From an uncultured Blautia sp. (lineage in GTDB: Bacteria > Bacillota > Clostridia > Lachnospirales > Lachnospiraceae): a stretch of DNA of 30,176 bases. Of the stretch, positions 7,838 to 15,635 are shown one piece after another. The notes under the pieces were generated by a model. It did no database searches. It saw nothing but the letters and a program-made list of their open reading frames with translations, and was not told the DNA's origin. The first letter of the stretch is position 1, and every line of letters begins with the position of its first letter. The stretch spans positions 1 to 30,176 of the forward strand of contig NZ_CALFLA010000087.1 of the NCBI RefSeq assembly GCF_937880195.1. The letters are read 5' to 3'. A program made the translations under genes and the position numbers.

Positions 7838-8911
7838 TTATTTAAGCTGGTCAGCTGTGTAGTAACCGGAGTCAATAAGAATTTCCTCATAGTTGTCTGC
7901 TGTTACAACTGTAGGCTCGCAAAGGTATGTCGGGATAACGCCTGTGCCGTTGTCATAGCTTTCTGTATCGTTTACTTCTGCTTCTTCGCCGTTCAGAACG
8001 GATTCAACCATCTTAACAACCTGGTCTGCAAGTGTACGTGTATCTTTGAAGATATCCATAGCCTGTTTTCCTGCTGCAAGATTCTTAACGTTTGCAATGT
8101 CGCAGTCCTGACCTGTGATAACCGGATAATCTCCTGTGTAGGAAGCTGCCAGAGAGTTTGCTACACCAAGGGATGTGGAGTCGTTGGAGCAGAGAACAGC
8201 GTCAAGTTTTGTGCCGTCAGAATAGTTTCCTGCAATAATGGTATCCATTCTGTCCTGTGCCTTAGCTGTATCCCATGCCTGAGTTGCACATTTCTCAAAT
8301 TCTGTCTGTCCGGATTTCACTACAAGAACGCCCTCGTCGATGTACGGCTGAAGCACGTCCATAGCGCCGCCAAAGAAGAATTTTGCATTGTTGTCGTCTG
8401 GTGCGCCTGCAACAAGTTCGATATTGAAAGGTCCTTTTTCCTCTTTCAGGTTCAGCGCCTCTTCAATGTACTCGCCCTGTTTCTGGCCTACCATGTAGTT
8501 ATCAAATGTTGCATAGTAGGAAACCGCGTCAGATTCCATCAGAAGACGGTCATATGCGATAACCGGGATTCCTGCTTCTTTTGCCTGTTTCAGCGGCTCG
8601 CCCAGAGAGCTTCCGTCAATAGATGCGATAACAAGAATATCGCATGCGTTGGAGATCATGTTCTCAACCTGAGATACCTGTGTTGCAACGTCATTGGACG
8701 CATACTGAAGATCTACCTCAAATCCAGCCTCTTCCAGAGATTTCTTCATGTTTTCGCCGTCCTGGTTCCATCTCTGGAGATCCTTTGTAGGCATTGCCAC
8801 ACCTACCAGTTTTTTGTCGTCAGCCTTAACCTCTGTCTGCATTGCCGGAGCTGCCACAAAGCCTGCTGCCATAGCGACTGTTAAAAGACCTGCAAGAACT
8901 TTTCTCTTCAT
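7838..8911 (-). CDS. chvE: ChvE-like monosaccharide-binding protein
   Basis: Extracellular sugar receptor of the importer. The 357-aa product starts with a signal peptide (MKRKVLAGLLTVAMAAGF, then small residues up to about ADD at 31-33), followed by a periplasmic-binding-protein fold: VGVAMPTKDLQRWNQDG, DILVIASIDG, AGIPVIAYDRL, ELVAGAPDDNNA, LCSNDSTSLGVANSL, ITGQDCD. ChvE members typically show the RW and YDRL motifs. The RBS GGAGG lies about 9 nt before the ATG. Unlike most Gram-positive binding proteins it has no lipobox cysteine, so how it stays at the cell surface is unclear. First gene of the transporter unit. Confidence 0.9.
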   Translation of the reverse strand: MKRKVLAGLLTVAMAAGFVAAPAMQTEVKADDKKLVGVAMPTKDLQRWNQDGENMKKSLEEAGFEVDLQYASNDVATQVSQVENMISNACDILVIASIDGSSLGEPLKQAKEAGIPVIAYDRLLMESDAVSYYATFDNYMVGQKQGEYIEEALNLKEEKGPFNIELVAGAPDDNNAKFFFGGAMDVLQPYIDEGVLVVKSGQTEFEKCATQAWDTAKAQDRMDTIIAGNYSDGTKLDAVLCSNDSTSLGVANSLAASYTGDYPVITGQDCDIANVKNLAAGKQAMDIFKDTRTLADQVVKMVESVLNGEEAEVNDTESYDNGTGVIPTYLCEPTVVTADNYEEILIDSGYYTADQLK

Positions 8912-8962
8912 ATTAGATTCCTCCGTTTTCTTTTTTAGGTTTTCGTTCCTTTTGATGTTATT

Positions 8963-9002
8963 ACTATAGCACAGGTCTGTCTGGAGTTAGTTGGCAAACT
9001 CC
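8963..9002 (-). promoter_or_regulatory. Promoter of the transporter unit with an inverted repeat over the -35
   Basis: Minus strand TATAGT (8963-8968) is a fair -10. At the -35 distance there is only ACTAAC, a poor match. The perfect inverted repeat GGAGTT / AACTCC (8983-8988 with 8997-9002) overlaps this position and surrounds GCCAAC. A weak -35 covered by a repeat suggests an activator-dependent promoter; the nearby YesN-type regulator is the natural candidate. Confidence 0.5.
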
Positions 9003-9020
9003 TGTAAATTTTTTGGAAAA

Positions 9021-9050
9021 CAAAAAATGTCCTGTAAAATACAAGACATT
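9021..9050 (-). terminator. Terminator after the XylF-like lipoprotein gene
   Basis: Minus strand stem AATGTC..GACATT (with an inner TGT/ACA pairing), then TTTTTTG. It separates the sensor operon from the transporter unit. Confidence 0.8.
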
Positions 9051-9097
9051 TTTGCAACAAAAATATGCTATTGACAATTTTTATTGTGCAGCATGCA

Positions 9098-10150
9098 CTA
9101 ATTCTGTACATTCAGGTACACATCATCCCTGCTGTGTACTCCTCCGTCAATGATCACTTCATCCATGTTTTCTCTGGTGACAGCCACCGGCTCCAGAAAA
9201 CAGCAGGGAATGTCATACTTTCCGTCATTCATGGTTGTTCCATCCAGCTGCGGCTTCTCCCCCTCTGCCAGCTTCACTGCCTGTTCCGCAGCAAGTTCCG
9301 CAAGGCTCTCTACAGATTTATAAGCCGTCATGGTCTGGGTTCCTTCCACAATCCTTTGACAGGCTGCAAGATCTCCATCCTGGCCTACCACTGCAAGGCT
9401 TCCCGCCCGTCTTGTTTCTGCAAGGGTATTGACCACCTGGCTTGCAATATCGTCATTGCCGCACATAACTCCCTTTACATCCGAAAACTCCTTCAGCCCC
9501 TCATTCAAAGCGTCCACCGCCTGTTCTGCCAGCCAGCCCTGACAGTTTGTCTTATAGACCACTTCTATTTTGCTGCCTTCTAATCCTTCTTCAAACCCTT
9601 TTCTTACCAGCTTTACGTTGTTATCCTCTTCAGGTCCCTGTATCATAAATATTTTTCCGCCTTCAGGAATATTTTCAACAAGAACCTCTGCCATATACTG
9701 TCCTACTTTTTCATTGTCAAAGGAGATATAAAGATCTGTGTCTGCATTTTGGATCAGACGGTCGTATGATATAGTAGGAATCCCCGCTGCTTTTGCCTCC
9801 AGCATGACTTCCGAAATTTCCATACAGTCTGCCGCCACCACAACCAGCACGTCCACCTTTTTCTTTATAAGATAGCGGATCTGTTCAATCTGCTCTTCTA
9901 CATCTCCATTTGCGTTCTGTACGTTTACCTCTGCACCCAGATTATCTGCGGCAGCCACAAACGCGTCTCTGTCCCGCAGCCATCTTTCTATAACAAAAGA
10001 ATCAAAACTTAAACCTATGGTAGTTTTATTTTCTTCTTCGCTGCTGACTGCTTTTTTTTCTATTTCCTGCCCCTGCTCCCTTTGACCGCAGCCTGCCAGA
10101 ACTGTAAGAGCAAGAATCCCGATGATCCAGACGCCTGTTATCTTTTTCAT
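9098..10150 (-). CDS. XylF-like sugar-binding lipoprotein
   Basis: The product (350 aa from ATG at 10150) has a lipoprotein signal peptide MKKITGVWIIGILALTVLAGCG, with the lipobox Cys about residue 21. It then resembles a D-xylose-type binding protein: SFDSFVIERWLRDRDAF, VLVVVAADCMEI, AGIPTISYDRL, MIQGPEEDNN, VMCGNDDIASQVV, AVVGQDGD. The reading frame is open upstream to 10234, but that part overlaps the regulator gene. The ATG 4 nt after the regulator stop, followed by a good signal peptide, is the likely start. It is the last gene of the sensor operon, before a terminator. It may feed the GguA/GguB importer as a second receptor or present sugar to the sensor. Ligand unknown. Confidence 0.88.
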   Translation of the reverse strand: MKKITGVWIIGILALTVLAGCGQREQGQEIEKKAVSSEEENKTTIGLSFDSFVIERWLRDRDAFVAAADNLGAEVNVQNANGDVEEQIEQIRYLIKKKVDVLVVVAADCMEISEVMLEAKAAGIPTISYDRLIQNADTDLYISFDNEKVGQYMAEVLVENIPEGGKIFMIQGPEEDNNVKLVRKGFEEGLEGSKIEVVYKTNCQGWLAEQAVDALNEGLKEFSDVKGVMCGNDDIASQVVNTLAETRRAGSLAVVGQDGDLAACQRIVEGTQTMTAYKSVESLAELAAEQAVKLAEGEKPQLDGTTMNDGKYDIPCCFLEPVAVTRENMDEVIIDGGVHSRDDVYLNVQN

Positions 10151-10154
10151 ATAT

Positions 10155-11750
10155 TTATCCCAGCCTTTCTCTGTATTCGCTTGGCGTAACTCCCTCATAC
10201 TTCTTAAAAATCCTGCTGAAATAATTGGGATCACCGTAGCCTGACGCTGCGCAGATTTCCTTAATAGAATAGCTGGAATCCTTCAGAAGCTCTTCCGCAT
10301 TTTTCATTCTTACTTTTGTAAGATACTCAATAAAGTTTTCTCCTGTTTCCTGTTTAAAAAGTTTGCTGAAATAATAGGGACTGATATCCACCACTTTCGA
10401 TACCTCGTCCAGAGTAAGATCCTTCTGGAAATTCTCTCTTATATATTCTTTTGCCTTTTCCATAACAGATTCCGACTGCTTCTCTCTTGCGCTTCCCACA
10501 TTTCTGCTGATTTCCCTGGTCTGTTCCCAGAGCCATCTTCCGATCTCCTCTCTGCTTTTCAGCTCCTGAAGCTTCTGTACGCTGTTTTCCTTCTGATTGA
10601 ATTTTCTTCCTGCGCCTCCCGTTGCCACAACCTTCTGTTCCAGCCTAACGGTCAGTTCCAGAGCTTTTATTTTCATTGCTCCCATATTTCCATTATAATG
10701 ATCCTCCATCCAGTCCAGCAGCTCCTCCGCGCCCTGTGAGCTTCCCGGCATGTCTCTCTTTAACACCTTCTGGATATACCTTGTTTCCAGTTCTTCCGGG
10801 CAATCCTCCCCGGTCTTTTCATTTGTGGGAATATCATTAATATGAACTACGTGACTGTCTGTTTCTCTCAACGCCTGAACTGCTTCCGAATATGATTCCC
10901 GAAGATTCTGCTCCTCCCTGATCCTTCCTATTCCGGCGCGGAACCGGCTGTCTATCCTTGTTTCCAGCTTATACACCATATTTCTTGTTTTTGTAAGGAT
11001 GTGAACACGTTCATCATAATCAATAGTTTCATTCTCATATGGCACAAGGATCACCACCCGGTTTCCCATTACAGGACCTACAAGACAGTGAAAAAACTCT
11101 CTGGCGGTTTCCCGAAGCTCCGGATAAAACTTTTCCGCACGTACCCCTGCGCCTACTGCATTTGTCAGCTCACCATTTTCCTGGCTGTCTCCAAATTCCA
11201 CCACGATCATAAATCCATACTTCTCCCGGATTCCAAGAAGCTGCCTGTAATTATCATTATAATTATGAAAGCTGTCCATCAGAAGGATATTATATAAGTA
11301 CCCGCTTTCCAGAATAGGAATTACGGTTTCCAGCTTTTCCCTGATCTCCAGGTCGTCGCTTCTTTTCTGTCTGTCCTCGTCCACCTTTTTCATGGCCTTC
11401 ATACAGACGTCGATCACTACTCTTTTATTTACAGGCTTTGTCAGGTATTCCAAAACCCCAAGGTTGATAGCTTCTTTTGCATAACTGAATTTATCATAAG
11501 CAGAAATTACAATAAAAATAATATTCTTATTTGTCTTTTGGATTTCTTTCATAGCCTGGATCCCGTTCAGACCCGGCATCTGGATATCCATAAAGGCAAT
11601 ATCCGGCCGGAAGCTTTCCGCCAGTTCCACTACCGCCCTGCCTGTTTTTGCCGTAACGATTTCACACTCTCCGCCAAAATTAGACGTTATAATATTTTTG
11701 AGGGCTTCCAGCATAATTCCCTCGTCGTCAGCCAACATGATCCTGTACAT
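10155..11750 (-). CDS. YesN-type response regulator (receiver + AraC DNA-binding domain)
   Basis: Cytoplasmic DNA-binding partner of the kinase encoded just upstream. The 531-aa product has a receiver domain at residues 1-120: acidic pocket D8-D9, phospho-acceptor D55 in AFMDIQMPG, conserved Lys K105 in YLTKPVN. A long middle region of unknown fold follows, then a C-terminal AraC domain (about 430-531) with two helix-turn-helices: LTLDEVSKVVDISPYYFSKL and IKEICAASGYGDPNYFSRIF. It starts directly after the kinase stop with no gap. YesN-type regulators usually activate transport genes for the sensed sugar, here most likely the chvE-gguAB unit downstream. Confidence 0.95.
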   Translation of the reverse strand: MYRIMLADDEGIMLEALKNIITSNFGGECEIVTAKTGRAVVELAESFRPDIAFMDIQMPGLNGIQAMKEIQKTNKNIIFIVISAYDKFSYAKEAINLGVLEYLTKPVNKRVVIDVCMKAMKKVDEDRQKRSDDLEIREKLETVIPILESGYLYNILLMDSFHNYNDNYRQLLGIREKYGFMIVVEFGDSQENGELTNAVGAGVRAEKFYPELRETAREFFHCLVGPVMGNRVVILVPYENETIDYDERVHILTKTRNMVYKLETRIDSRFRAGIGRIREEQNLRESYSEAVQALRETDSHVVHINDIPTNEKTGEDCPEELETRYIQKVLKRDMPGSSQGAEELLDWMEDHYNGNMGAMKIKALELTVRLEQKVVATGGAGRKFNQKENSVQKLQELKSREEIGRWLWEQTREISRNVGSAREKQSESVMEKAKEYIRENFQKDLTLDEVSKVVDISPYYFSKLFKQETGENFIEYLTKVRMKNAEELLKDSSYSIKEICAASGYGDPNYFSRIFKKYEGVTPSEYRERLG

Positions 11751-13253
11751 CTATTTCTCTCCTCCTGTTCTTGGAAGGGTCAGTATGATTTCCGTTCCCA
11801 TATTCTCTCCCGGACTTTTTATCTCCACCAGATTCTTTTTATCATAATAGAGCTCCAGGCGGCTGATCACATTATTCATTCCCACGCCTGTAGAATCAGA
11901 CTGTTCTCCCGTATCTTCCATACATCCGTCCAGAACTTCCCTGATTCTTTCCTCACTCATTCCTTTTCCATTATCCTTCACCCGTATCAGGATATTATCT
12001 TCAAATCCGGTAATTTCCAGAAGAATTTTTCCTTCCCAGTCAATATTGCGGATTCCGTGATTAACTGCGTTTTCTACAAGGGGCTGAAGGATCATGCTTG
12101 GAACCCGACACTCCATAATACTCTCGTCCACCTTTTTTGTAAAATGGATATCTCCTGCAAACCGTACGTTTAAAATATAAATATAATTTTCTACAGCTGT
12201 AAGCTCTTCTCCAAGACTGGTGTCTTCCAGTCCCTTTTTTACATTATACCGGAAAAAGTCCGCCATCTTTTCCACAAAGATACAGGTTTTTTCCGCATCC
12301 TCCATCATGGCCAGCTGGGCTCCCGCATTCAGGGAATTAAAGAGAAAATGAGGATTGATCTGTGACTGCAGATATTTTAACTGCGCCTCCTTCAGATGAT
12401 TTTTCATCAGAAGCTCTTTTTCCATCATCTGCTGTTCTTTTTCCATGCTTTCTTTTGTTCTTACCACATATTCTCCCAGACTTTCTACCATGGTATTAAA
12501 AGCCCTTGTTACAACTCCCACCTCGTCCAGAGAATCTGTTTTTGTCATTTTTACGTCAAAATTCCCCTGTCCTACCAGGTGTGCGGTTTCCGCCAGATTT
12601 GCCAAAGGCTCGATCATTCCTTTTGTAATGGCAAAAAGCACCAGCGCGCCGATCCCCATCATTACCGCCATAAGCACAAGGCTTGATATTTCCAGATAGC
12701 GAAGGGCTTCCCGAAGGGTTTGATAGCTGGATGAGTTATTTCGAAACTGCTGGCTGTTCAGTTCATAAATATAGGTATTAATGTAACCGTAAATCTTCTG
12801 AGACTGGTCGTAGATTTCTTTGTACTTCTCTACGTTACGTCCTCTTTTGGCCGCAACTCCTTCCCCGGTAAGAGACAGATAGGTTTCTGACATCTGCCTG
12901 ATATTCCGTTCCAGAAGTTTTGAGGGATTGGAAGAGATCTGACTGCTTAGGTTTTCCAGAAGATATCTGTATTCCTGTTCACATCTGTAATAATTTTCCA
13001 GCGAATCTGAGGTTTTTACACTCAAATAGGAATAAAGAGCCTGCTGCACGTTCTCCAGAGAAGCTGACAGATCTGTAAGATCCACGTTACTGGAATACAC
13101 AGTGTCCATCCGCCTAATCGTCTTATTTACCTGCTCGTAAAGTATCATATTGATCACAAGCATCATAACCATAATACTTCCCACCGCCAGGATCATTTTG
13201 GTGGCAAGGGGAATATCTCTCCATCGTCTTCTTTTTTTCTTTTCTGCTTCCAC
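11751..13253 (-). CDS. YesM/LytS-type sensor histidine kinase
   Basis: Membrane kinase, 500 aa. Residues 18-39 form TM1. Residues 40-186 are an extracellular helical region without a recognisable sugar pocket. TM2 spans about 188-210, followed by HAMP (about 211-265) and a coiled linker. The phospho-acceptor H302 lies in QSQINPHFLFNSLNA (His_kinase family), and the ATPase domain shows QPLVENAVNHG (N box), KDNGKGMS (G1) and GVGMNNV (G2). The start is GTG at 13253, with GGAGG inside the end of the preceding sensor gene and only 3 nt between the genes. The lack of a Cache domain and the coupled upstream binding-protein gene suggest the kinase senses through that protein. Confidence 0.95.
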   Translation of the reverse strand: MEAEKKKRRRWRDIPLATKMILAVGSIMVMMLVINMILYEQVNKTIRRMDTVYSSNVDLTDLSASLENVQQALYSYLSVKTSDSLENYYRCEQEYRYLLENLSSQISSNPSKLLERNIRQMSETYLSLTGEGVAAKRGRNVEKYKEIYDQSQKIYGYINTYIYELNSQQFRNNSSSYQTLREALRYLEISSLVLMAVMMGIGALVLFAITKGMIEPLANLAETAHLVGQGNFDVKMTKTDSLDEVGVVTRAFNTMVESLGEYVVRTKESMEKEQQMMEKELLMKNHLKEAQLKYLQSQINPHFLFNSLNAGAQLAMMEDAEKTCIFVEKMADFFRYNVKKGLEDTSLGEELTAVENYIYILNVRFAGDIHFTKKVDESIMECRVPSMILQPLVENAVNHGIRNIDWEGKILLEITGFEDNILIRVKDNGKGMSEERIREVLDGCMEDTGEQSDSTGVGMNNVISRLELYYDKKNLVEIKSPGENMGTEIILTLPRTGGEK

Positions 13254-13256
13254 TCC

Positions 13257-14282
13257 TTATTCCTCCACAGCGTTTGTCCGCATTCTATCCCGGATATCCT
13301 CTTTTTTAAGAAACTGAAGCTCTGCGTTATAATAGGAATTTACCCGTCCCTCCTGTTCAAATTCCCACAGGGCTTCTATACAGTTTCTTCCCATTTTTAC
13401 CGTATCAAGGGTACAGGTGACAGGGATCAGCCCTTTTTCTACAGCCTTCTGGATCGTATCGGAAACATAATATCCAATGATCTTTATCTCGCCAACCATA
13501 TTAAAATCAATCATTGCCTGGTATGCGCATTCGGTTGTAATCTCATCCATACATACAAGGATCTGGGGCGGTCCCTCCGGCGCCTGAAAAATCGACCGTA
13601 TCACTTCTTCAATATCAAACTTGTTATCCGAAGTCATGCTTTCTGCTTTGATATCTATCTTCTGTCCATGATCCTCTGCCATAACCGCTGTACTGATCTG
13701 ACTGTAGATCTGGCTTTTTTCAAAATTTCCATTTTCGCTGTCCATAAGAACAAGAACAGATTTTGTTTTTTCATCAAGAAGACCTGCAATCTGTTTCCCA
13801 TATGCCTGTCCCATCTGATAATCATTTGGGCCTACAAAGCTCTGTCGGCTGCTGTCAGGCGCGTCGCTCATAATGGTGATCACAGGAATCCCTGCCTCTA
13901 CCGCCTTATTTATCTCCGCTTTCAGGCTTTCTTCTCCGTTAAATTCCAGAATGATCCCGTCTGCTCCTGCAGCAATACTAATCTCCATATAGTCGATTTC
14001 ATCATAGCCGTCTCCCATATCCCTTGCATGGAACTGTACATAAGCGTCATGCTCCTGGGCAGCCTCCAAAGCGCTCTCGTACACTGCCTGCCAGAACTCA
14101 TTTTTGCCGCTTCCCACGATCATTTCATACTGTTTGTCATAAGTCCTTGTTTCCTCAGCTTCCTCCAGACCGCTTTTTTTCCATACGCCCTGATAAAAAT
14201 TATTTGTAAAAAAGAGAAAAAATCCCACTATAAAAACCCCCAGCAGGATCAGTCCTATTTCTTTGCTTCCTGGTCTTTTCAT
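13257..14282 (-). CDS. Membrane-anchored sugar-binding sensor (XylFII-like)
   Basis: The 341-aa product has an uncleaved-looking N-terminal membrane segment (IGLILLGVFIVGFFLFF, residues about 9-25) and no lipobox, then a LacI/periplasmic-binding fold: EYDY..MEISIAAGADGII-type sequence, AGIPVITIMSDAPDS, FVGPNDYQMGQAYGKQ, ILVCMDEITTECAY, IIGYYVSDTI. It is the first gene of a tight four-gene operon with the YesM-like kinase and YesN-like regulator. In Clostridium beijerinckii XylFII-LytS-YesN, a binding protein of this kind contacts the kinase and senses xylose; this gene order matches. The ligand here is not known. The RBS is poor (GGGACGGTGA ahead of the ATG). Confidence 0.85.
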   Translation of the reverse strand: MKRPGSKEIGLILLGVFIVGFFLFFTNNFYQGVWKKSGLEEAEETRTYDKQYEMIVGSGKNEFWQAVYESALEAAQEHDAYVQFHARDMGDGYDEIDYMEISIAAGADGIILEFNGEESLKAEINKAVEAGIPVITIMSDAPDSSRQSFVGPNDYQMGQAYGKQIAGLLDEKTKSVLVLMDSENGNFEKSQIYSQISTAVMAEDHGQKIDIKAESMTSDNKFDIEEVIRSIFQAPEGPPQILVCMDEITTECAYQAMIDFNMVGEIKIIGYYVSDTIQKAVEKGLIPVTCTLDTVKMGRNCIEALWEFEQEGRVNSYYNAELQFLKKEDIRDRMRTNAVEE

Positions 14283-14318
14283 CTATGTCACCGTCCCGGT
14301 CGTTTATTCATACAGTAT

Positions 14319-14347
14319 ATTATATCCTACCCATGAAACAATGGCAA
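14319..14347 (-). promoter_or_regulatory. Promoter of the three-component sensor operon
   Basis: Minus strand -35 TTGCCA (14342-14347), 17-bp spacer, -10 TATAAT (14319-14324). The untranslated leader would be about 30 nt. Confidence 0.8.
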
Positions 14348-14360
14348 TGCTGTCAAAATG

Positions 14361-14400
14361 TTCCTAATAGAAACAAAATATTCCTAATAAACAAAACAGA
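14361..14400. repeat. Two tandem 20-bp copies of the TTCCTAATA motif
   Basis: 14361-14380 begins TTCCTAATAGAAACAAAA and 14381-14400 begins TTCCTAATAAACAAAA, an exact 20-bp period. The unit ends 14 bp upstream of the -35 of the sensor operon promoter. It also sits in the tail of the glycerate kinase terminator. Same core as the repeats near 1.86 and 4.98 kb. Confidence 0.8.
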
Positions 14401-14441
14401 CTACAGTCTCTCTTAAAGAAACCATAGTCTGCTTTTTATTT
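14393..14441 (-). terminator. Terminator after the glycerate kinase gene
   Basis: CAGACTA (14397-14403) pairs with TAGTCTG (14425-14431). T-rich tails exist on both strands, so it can work in either direction; the minus-strand user is the glycerate kinase gene. Confidence 0.75.
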
Positions 14442-14466
14442 TGAATCAACTGTAAAATAAGATTCT

Positions 14467-15609
14467 CTACAATTTTGTATTCCGACCTGCCTGGATCATT
14501 CGGAACATTCTTCTTGCAGCATTAAGATAAAGCTCTTCCGCTCGTTCCAACGCTTCACTTAATTCCATAGGCGCGTTTACTGTTGTTATAATAGAATCTA
14601 TGCCGCAGTCATAAATCTTTTCAAAACCCTCTCCCAGGGAACCAACAATGGCAACTGCCGGGATGTTTTGTTTTTTACTGTGCATTCCAACTCCATGGAG
14701 AACTTTTCCAAATGCCGACTGCCAGTCTGTACGTCCCTCTCCGGTGACAACAAGGGACACGTCCTGAAGTTTCCTGTCAAAATCCACCAGATCCAACACG
14801 GTTTCGATTCCTGACTGCAAAGTTGCCTTTAAAAAGATCAAAAGTGCGATTCCAAGCCCGCCTGCAGCGCCTGCTCCCTTTACCTCATTGGCGTCGATTC
14901 CAAACTGCTCCAAAAGAATCTGACGATAGTGAAGCATTCCTTTTTCCAGCTCTTCCAGAATTTCCGGGGTACCTCCTTTTTGTTTTCCAAAGGTAAAGGT
15001 GGCCCCGTTTTCTCCGCAAAGAGGGTTTGTGACATCACACATAACAGTGAATTTCGCATCTTCTATACGGGCGTCCATCTGAGAAATATCAATCCTGTGA
15101 ATGCGGATTAAATTCTCGCCGCATCCCTCCAGCTCCTGTCCTTTCTCGTCCAGAAACTTGACCCCCAGGGCGCACATACATCCCATTCCTCCGTCGTTTG
15201 TAGCAGACCCTCCAATAGCAATGGAAATATCCCTAAAACCACGGTCCAACGCATCGCGGATCATCTGTCCTGTGCCAAATGTAGTTGTCTTCCGGGGATC
15301 ACGTTCTTCTTCTTTCAGAAGAGGCAGTCCAGATGCAGAGGCCATTTCCATAATTGCCCGATGTTCATCTAATTGTCCATAATAACAATGTGCCTCTTTC
15401 CAAAGCGGTCCTTTTACGGTCATGGAAATCTGTTTTCCCTGAACTGCTGCAAGAACTGCATCCGTTGTTCCCTCGCCTCCGTCGGCAATTTCAATACTGG
15501 AACATTCACAGTCAGGAAAGGTTTCTTTTGCTGCAGTGGTAAGCAGCTCAGAAATTCTCAGGGATGATAAACTGCCCTTAAAAGAATCTGACGCAAATAA
15601 AAATTTCAT
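14467..15609 (-). CDS. glxK: Glycerate 2-kinase (GlxK/GarK family)
   Basis: Phosphorylates D-glycerate, normally to 2-phosphoglycerate, linking sugar-acid breakdown to glycolysis. The 380-aa product has the family marks: start MKFLFASDSFKGSLSS, ADGGEGTTDAVL (about 45-56), SATNDGGMGCMCALG, NPLCGENGAT..FGKQKG, GAGAAGGLG and VVTGEGRTDWQS. An ATG at 15615 lies only 1 nt after GGAGGA; the ATG at 15609 has a normal 7-nt spacing and is taken as start. It follows the GntP-type permease gene by about 26 nt in the same unit. Together they suggest uptake and phosphorylation of glycerate. Confidence 0.93.
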   Translation of the reverse strand: MKFLFASDSFKGSLSSLRISELLTTAAKETFPDCECSSIEIADGGEGTTDAVLAAVQGKQISMTVKGPLWKEAHCYYGQLDEHRAIMEMASASGLPLLKEEERDPRKTTTFGTGQMIRDALDRGFRDISIAIGGSATNDGGMGCMCALGVKFLDEKGQELEGCGENLIRIHRIDISQMDARIEDAKFTVMCDVTNPLCGENGATFTFGKQKGGTPEILEELEKGMLHYRQILLEQFGIDANEVKGAGAAGGLGIALLIFLKATLQSGIETVLDLVDFDRKLQDVSLVVTGEGRTDWQSAFGKVLHGVGMHSKKQNIPAVAIVGSLGEGFEKIYDCGIDSIITTVNAPMELSEALERAEELYLNAARRMFRMIQAGRNTKL

Positions 15610-15635
15610 GTCCATTCCTCCCCTGCAGATATTTT

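Noticed and set aside
9098..10234. Longer start for the XylF-like lipoprotein at 10234
   Set aside because: It would overlap the regulator gene by 80 nt and bury the lipoprotein signal peptide, which begins at 10150.
14349..14354. TTGACA as a -35 for the sensor operon
   Set aside because: The spacing to TATAAT would be about 24 bp. TTGCCA at 14342-14347 gives 17 bp.
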